Source: Lewinellaceae bacterium (GTDB lineage: Bacteria; Bacteroidota; Bacteroidia; Chitinophagales; Saprospiraceae). Taken from it: DNA of 64,000 nucleotides. The notes beneath the pieces were generated by a model that was not told the DNA's origin, did no database searches, and saw only the letters and a program-made list of their open reading frames with translations. The position numbers were made by a program, and so were the translations under genes. Numbering within the stretch: position 1 is the first letter of the stretch; each line of letters opens with the position of its first letter. Location of the stretch: contig JADJYW010000019.1 in NCBI GenBank assembly GCA_016719605.1, forward strand, positions 33,501 through 97,500. Reading direction: 5' to 3'. Below are positions 62,395 to 64,000 of this stretch, one piece after another.

Positions 62395-63129
62395 TTAGTG
62401 TACCGCAATGGCAATGGTAGCCATGCTCAGTCGTACTGCGGGGACTTGCAGCAAAACTTGTCCGCAGGCTTCGAGTGTAGCTCCGGTGGTTAATACATCA
62501 TCCACAATTAATAGGTGTCTGCTCTGAATTCGTTCAGGGTGTTGCACTTCAAATACGTCGTTCACATTGTCGAAGCGATCCATTCGCTTCTTTCGGGTTT
62601 GGGATTCGGAGAACTGTCGCCTCACCAAGATGCCTGACATTACCGGGATTTGAAGCGCGTCCGATAAACCCGTAGCCAGCATGGCGCTTTGGTTATAGCC
62701 TCTCAATTGTTCTTTTTTGGGGTGTAGCGGCACCGGTAAGATACCTTCCACGACTTGGAACAAGGGCGACTGTTTCAGCATCAAACCAAACTGCTGCCCT
62801 AATCGCACGCCAATATCAGCCTGGTTATGGTATTTTAACTGGTGCAATGCTTTTTGGATTGGGCTTTTTCGATTGAAGTAGTACATCGCTGCGCCGGCCT
62901 CAAGGGGCACACGCCCCCAAAACCGTTCGGTAAACTCATTTTCTCGTTGGTGATGCATGTTGGTTAAGTGCAGCTTGCGTTGGCAGGAGATGCAAAAGCA
63001 ATTATGCTGGCTTTGAATGTCTGCATCGCAACCGATACACAGGTTAGGGTACAGCAAGTGGAGAAATCCGTAGCACAAATCTTTCCAGGTTGGGAGCAAA
63101 AATGGTGTCATGGCTGTCATTTTGGTCAA
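62395..63129 (-). CDS. comF: ComF family phosphoribosyltransferase-like protein
   Basis: 244 aa. A zinc-finger-like N-terminus (Cys31-x2-Cys34 and Cys46-x2-Cys49) is followed by a phosphoribosyltransferase domain with the PRPP motif HLLIVDDVLTTGATLEA at residues 205-221 and YNQSAMLATGLSDAL at 145-159. ComF homologues (GntX in E. coli) take part in natural DNA uptake, although the substrate remains unclear. The start may be Met1, Met4 or Met7. The region upstream is AT rich. Confidence 0.9.
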   Translation of the reverse strand: MTKMTAMTPFLLPTWKDLCYGFLHLLYPNLCIGCDADIQSQHNCFCISCQRKLHLTNMHHQRENEFTERFWGRVPLEAGAAMYYFNRKSPIQKALHQLKYHNQADIGVRLGQQFGLMLKQSPLFQVVEGILPVPLHPKKEQLRGYNQSAMLATGLSDALQIPVMSGILVRRQFSESQTRKKRMDRFDNVNDVFEVQHPERIQSRHLLIVDDVLTTGATLEACGQVLLQVPAVRLSMATIAIAVH

Positions 63130-63211
63130 AATTATACCCTATTGACACTCCAGATGCACGTTGAAACGTATTATTTTCAATTAAATTCAATTAATAAAAA
63201 TGTGTAATTAT

Positions 63212-63258
63212 GTTTAAAATCAATTTGTTTGACCTATGTATTGGTTTAAAATCAATTT
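63212..63258. repeat. Direct repeat GTTTAAAATCAATTT, two copies
   Basis: Two perfect 15-bp copies are 32 bp apart, close to three helical turns, upstream of comF (its start is at 63129) and the ORF at 63500. The spacing on one face of the helix suggests protein binding sites; no partner protein is known. Confidence 0.65.
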
Positions 63259-63349
63259 ATATTGGATGCTATTTTCCCTGATTCTGCGCTCCATTTCTTC
63301 GGTTTTACCCAAGCCATTTTAAGGTGCCGGCCAAAAACAGGATTTGCAC

Positions 63350-63401
63350 AGTTATAGGCAAAACCTACATAGTTACAAGGTAAACCTACATAGTTATAAG
63401 C
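63350..63401. repeat. 21-bp tandem repeat, 2.5 copies
   Basis: Copies at 63350-63370 and 63371-63391 share the 10-bp core AACCTACATA and AGTTA; the third copy is partial (63392-63401). The 21-bp unit equals two turns of DNA, as in iteron-like protein-binding arrays. Confidence 0.75.
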
Positions 63402-63499
63402 TTTTGTTGCACAGCAGGTGGCAGAGGAACGATACTCGTGGATTCATTTAACAAAAAAATATTACCATAAAACGAGTTAACCTTTCCGACCTGCCGGAC

Positions 63500-63886
63500 T
63501 TGTCCGACCTCTCTTGGGTGCTTGACCAAGCACTTTTTCTCCTTGCTAATTCTCCAGCGCAATTTCGCGCTTCCGACCTGAGTCGGGCTGTGGAGATTCA
63601 TCCTTCCATACTGACACGGATGAAACTGGCGCACTCCAATCCTGCATATGAATCAGTCGTATGCCGGCGTGTGCTGCTCAACCTACTGAAGTATCTCTTT
63701 GATTGCTTCCCGATGCTTGGTCTCTGGCAAAAACAAGATGGGAAACTTGTGGTAAATCTGGTTAAATCATATCGTGGGAAAAAGTTGAAGAAAACTACGG
63801 CAACAGATATCCCCAAGGTTTCAATCGTTAAAAGAACCCCTCCCAAGCCCGGATCAACCCGGTGGTACTTGGCCAGTTTAAATTAG
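63500..63886 (+). CDS. Small protein of unknown function, possibly DNA-binding
   Basis: 128 aa reading from TTG at 63500; no ATG fits and the frame opens at about 63452, so the start is uncertain. The first half (QFRASDLSRAVEIHPSILTRMKL) has the spacing of a helix-turn-helix, and the C-terminal part is very basic (SYRGKKLKKTT, KVSIVKRTPPKPG). It lies directly after the repeat region at 63212-63401, which could be its target. The family is not recognised. Confidence 0.45.
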   Translation: MSDLSWVLDQALFLLANSPAQFRASDLSRAVEIHPSILTRMKLAHSNPAYESVVCRRVLLNLLKYLFDCFPMLGLWQKQDGKLVVNLVKSYRGKKLKKTTATDIPKVSIVKRTPPKPGSTRWYLASLN

Positions 63887-63898
63887 GGATGGCCAGTC

Positions 63899-64000
63899 AT
63901 GTTCTTACATCCCGCGATTGATATTTTGTATTTTCCGGATAATTTTAAAAAAAGTTTGGTTTGTGGTGAGGTTAGTGATGTTGAAGTGTATACCTTTGCG
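63899..64000 (+). CDS. Start of an unknown ORF cut by the window end
   Basis: An ATG at 63899 opens a frame (MFLHPAIDILYFPDNFKKSL) with no stop up to the end of the window (34 codons). It follows the previous ORF by 12 bp. Too short to classify. Confidence 0.35.
   Translation, partial: MFLHPAIDILYFPDNFKKSLVCGEVSDVEVYTFA

Larger units (their letters stand above)
63130..63499. other. AT-rich intergenic region with two repeat sets
   Basis: About 370 bp without a supported gene. It holds a 15-bp direct repeat (63212-63226 and 63244-63258) and a 21-bp tandem repeat (63350-63401). It also contains TTTAACAAAAAAATATTACC before the start of the small ORF at 63500. Confidence 0.6.

Noticed and set aside
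1..64000. tRNA, rRNA or known riboswitch
   Set aside because: No cloverleaf, rRNA segment or recognisable riboswitch core was found by reading; short or divergent RNAs could still be missed without a covariance search.

Overview
The window comes from a Bacteroidota chromosome, most likely from the Saprospiria (Saprospiraceae-like). The support is two type IX secretion genes (porZ, porW/sprE), a SprB-repeat adhesin with a type IX sorting tail, a GSCFA protein, beta-barrel proteins of Bacteroidota type, and promoters of the TTG-N19-TAnnTTTG class. No tRNA, rRNA or CRISPR array was seen. The genome is moderately GC rich, genes lie on both strands, and most transcription units are short.

Layout. 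0-4.5 kb: the end of a succinate-semialdehyde dehydrogenase, a trypsin-like protease fused to a zinc ribbon and a YbjN-like module next to a second YbjN-like protein, a GSCFA protein and an atypical SDR. 4.5-5.8 kb: an IS630-type element with a broken transposase, inserted in a short palindrome. 5.8-11.9 kb (minus): fadN-like beta-oxidation enzyme, rsmI, then a BlaI/BlaR1-type repressor and M56 protease pair with two 18-bp operators. 12.2-16.5 kb: a giant SprB-repeat surface protein. 16.5-16.7 kb: a MITE-like element inside another palindromic repeat. 16.9-23.5 kb: a pseudouridine synthase with a repetitive tail, an outer-membrane barrel, nadB and porZ. 23.7-27.7 kb: promoter, leader hairpin, rimP, nusA and a superfamily I helicase. 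27.7-38.7 kb: scpA, an M23 peptidase, porW, alaS, sdaA and an acyl-CoA ligase. 38.7-44.9 kb: a repeat tract, an MFS permease and a run of envelope proteins. 45-47.2 kb: methylmalonyl-CoA mutase. 47.4-56.7 kb: an NTF2-like protein, glycosyltransferase, NUDIX, FAD oxidoreductase, two small secreted proteins, PhoD, gpsA, an MDR reductase and an Rpn nuclease. 56.8-61.3 kb: two large WG-repeat-like secreted proteins in an operon. 61.4-64 kb: Nfu, a small unknown protein, comF, an AT-rich repeat region, an unknown small protein and a partial ORF.

Two themes stand out. First, at least ten single-base frameshifts occur, nearly all in homopolymers, in genes that are otherwise intact. This points to residual sequencing error, although individual cases could be real. 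Second, several families of short palindromic or tandem repeats lie between genes and also in frame inside core proteins (AlaS twice, methylmalonyl-CoA mutase, the helicase twice, and probably the BlaI repressor). They lengthen these proteins at places where the family has a loop, and they are the best candidate here for an under-described genomic system.
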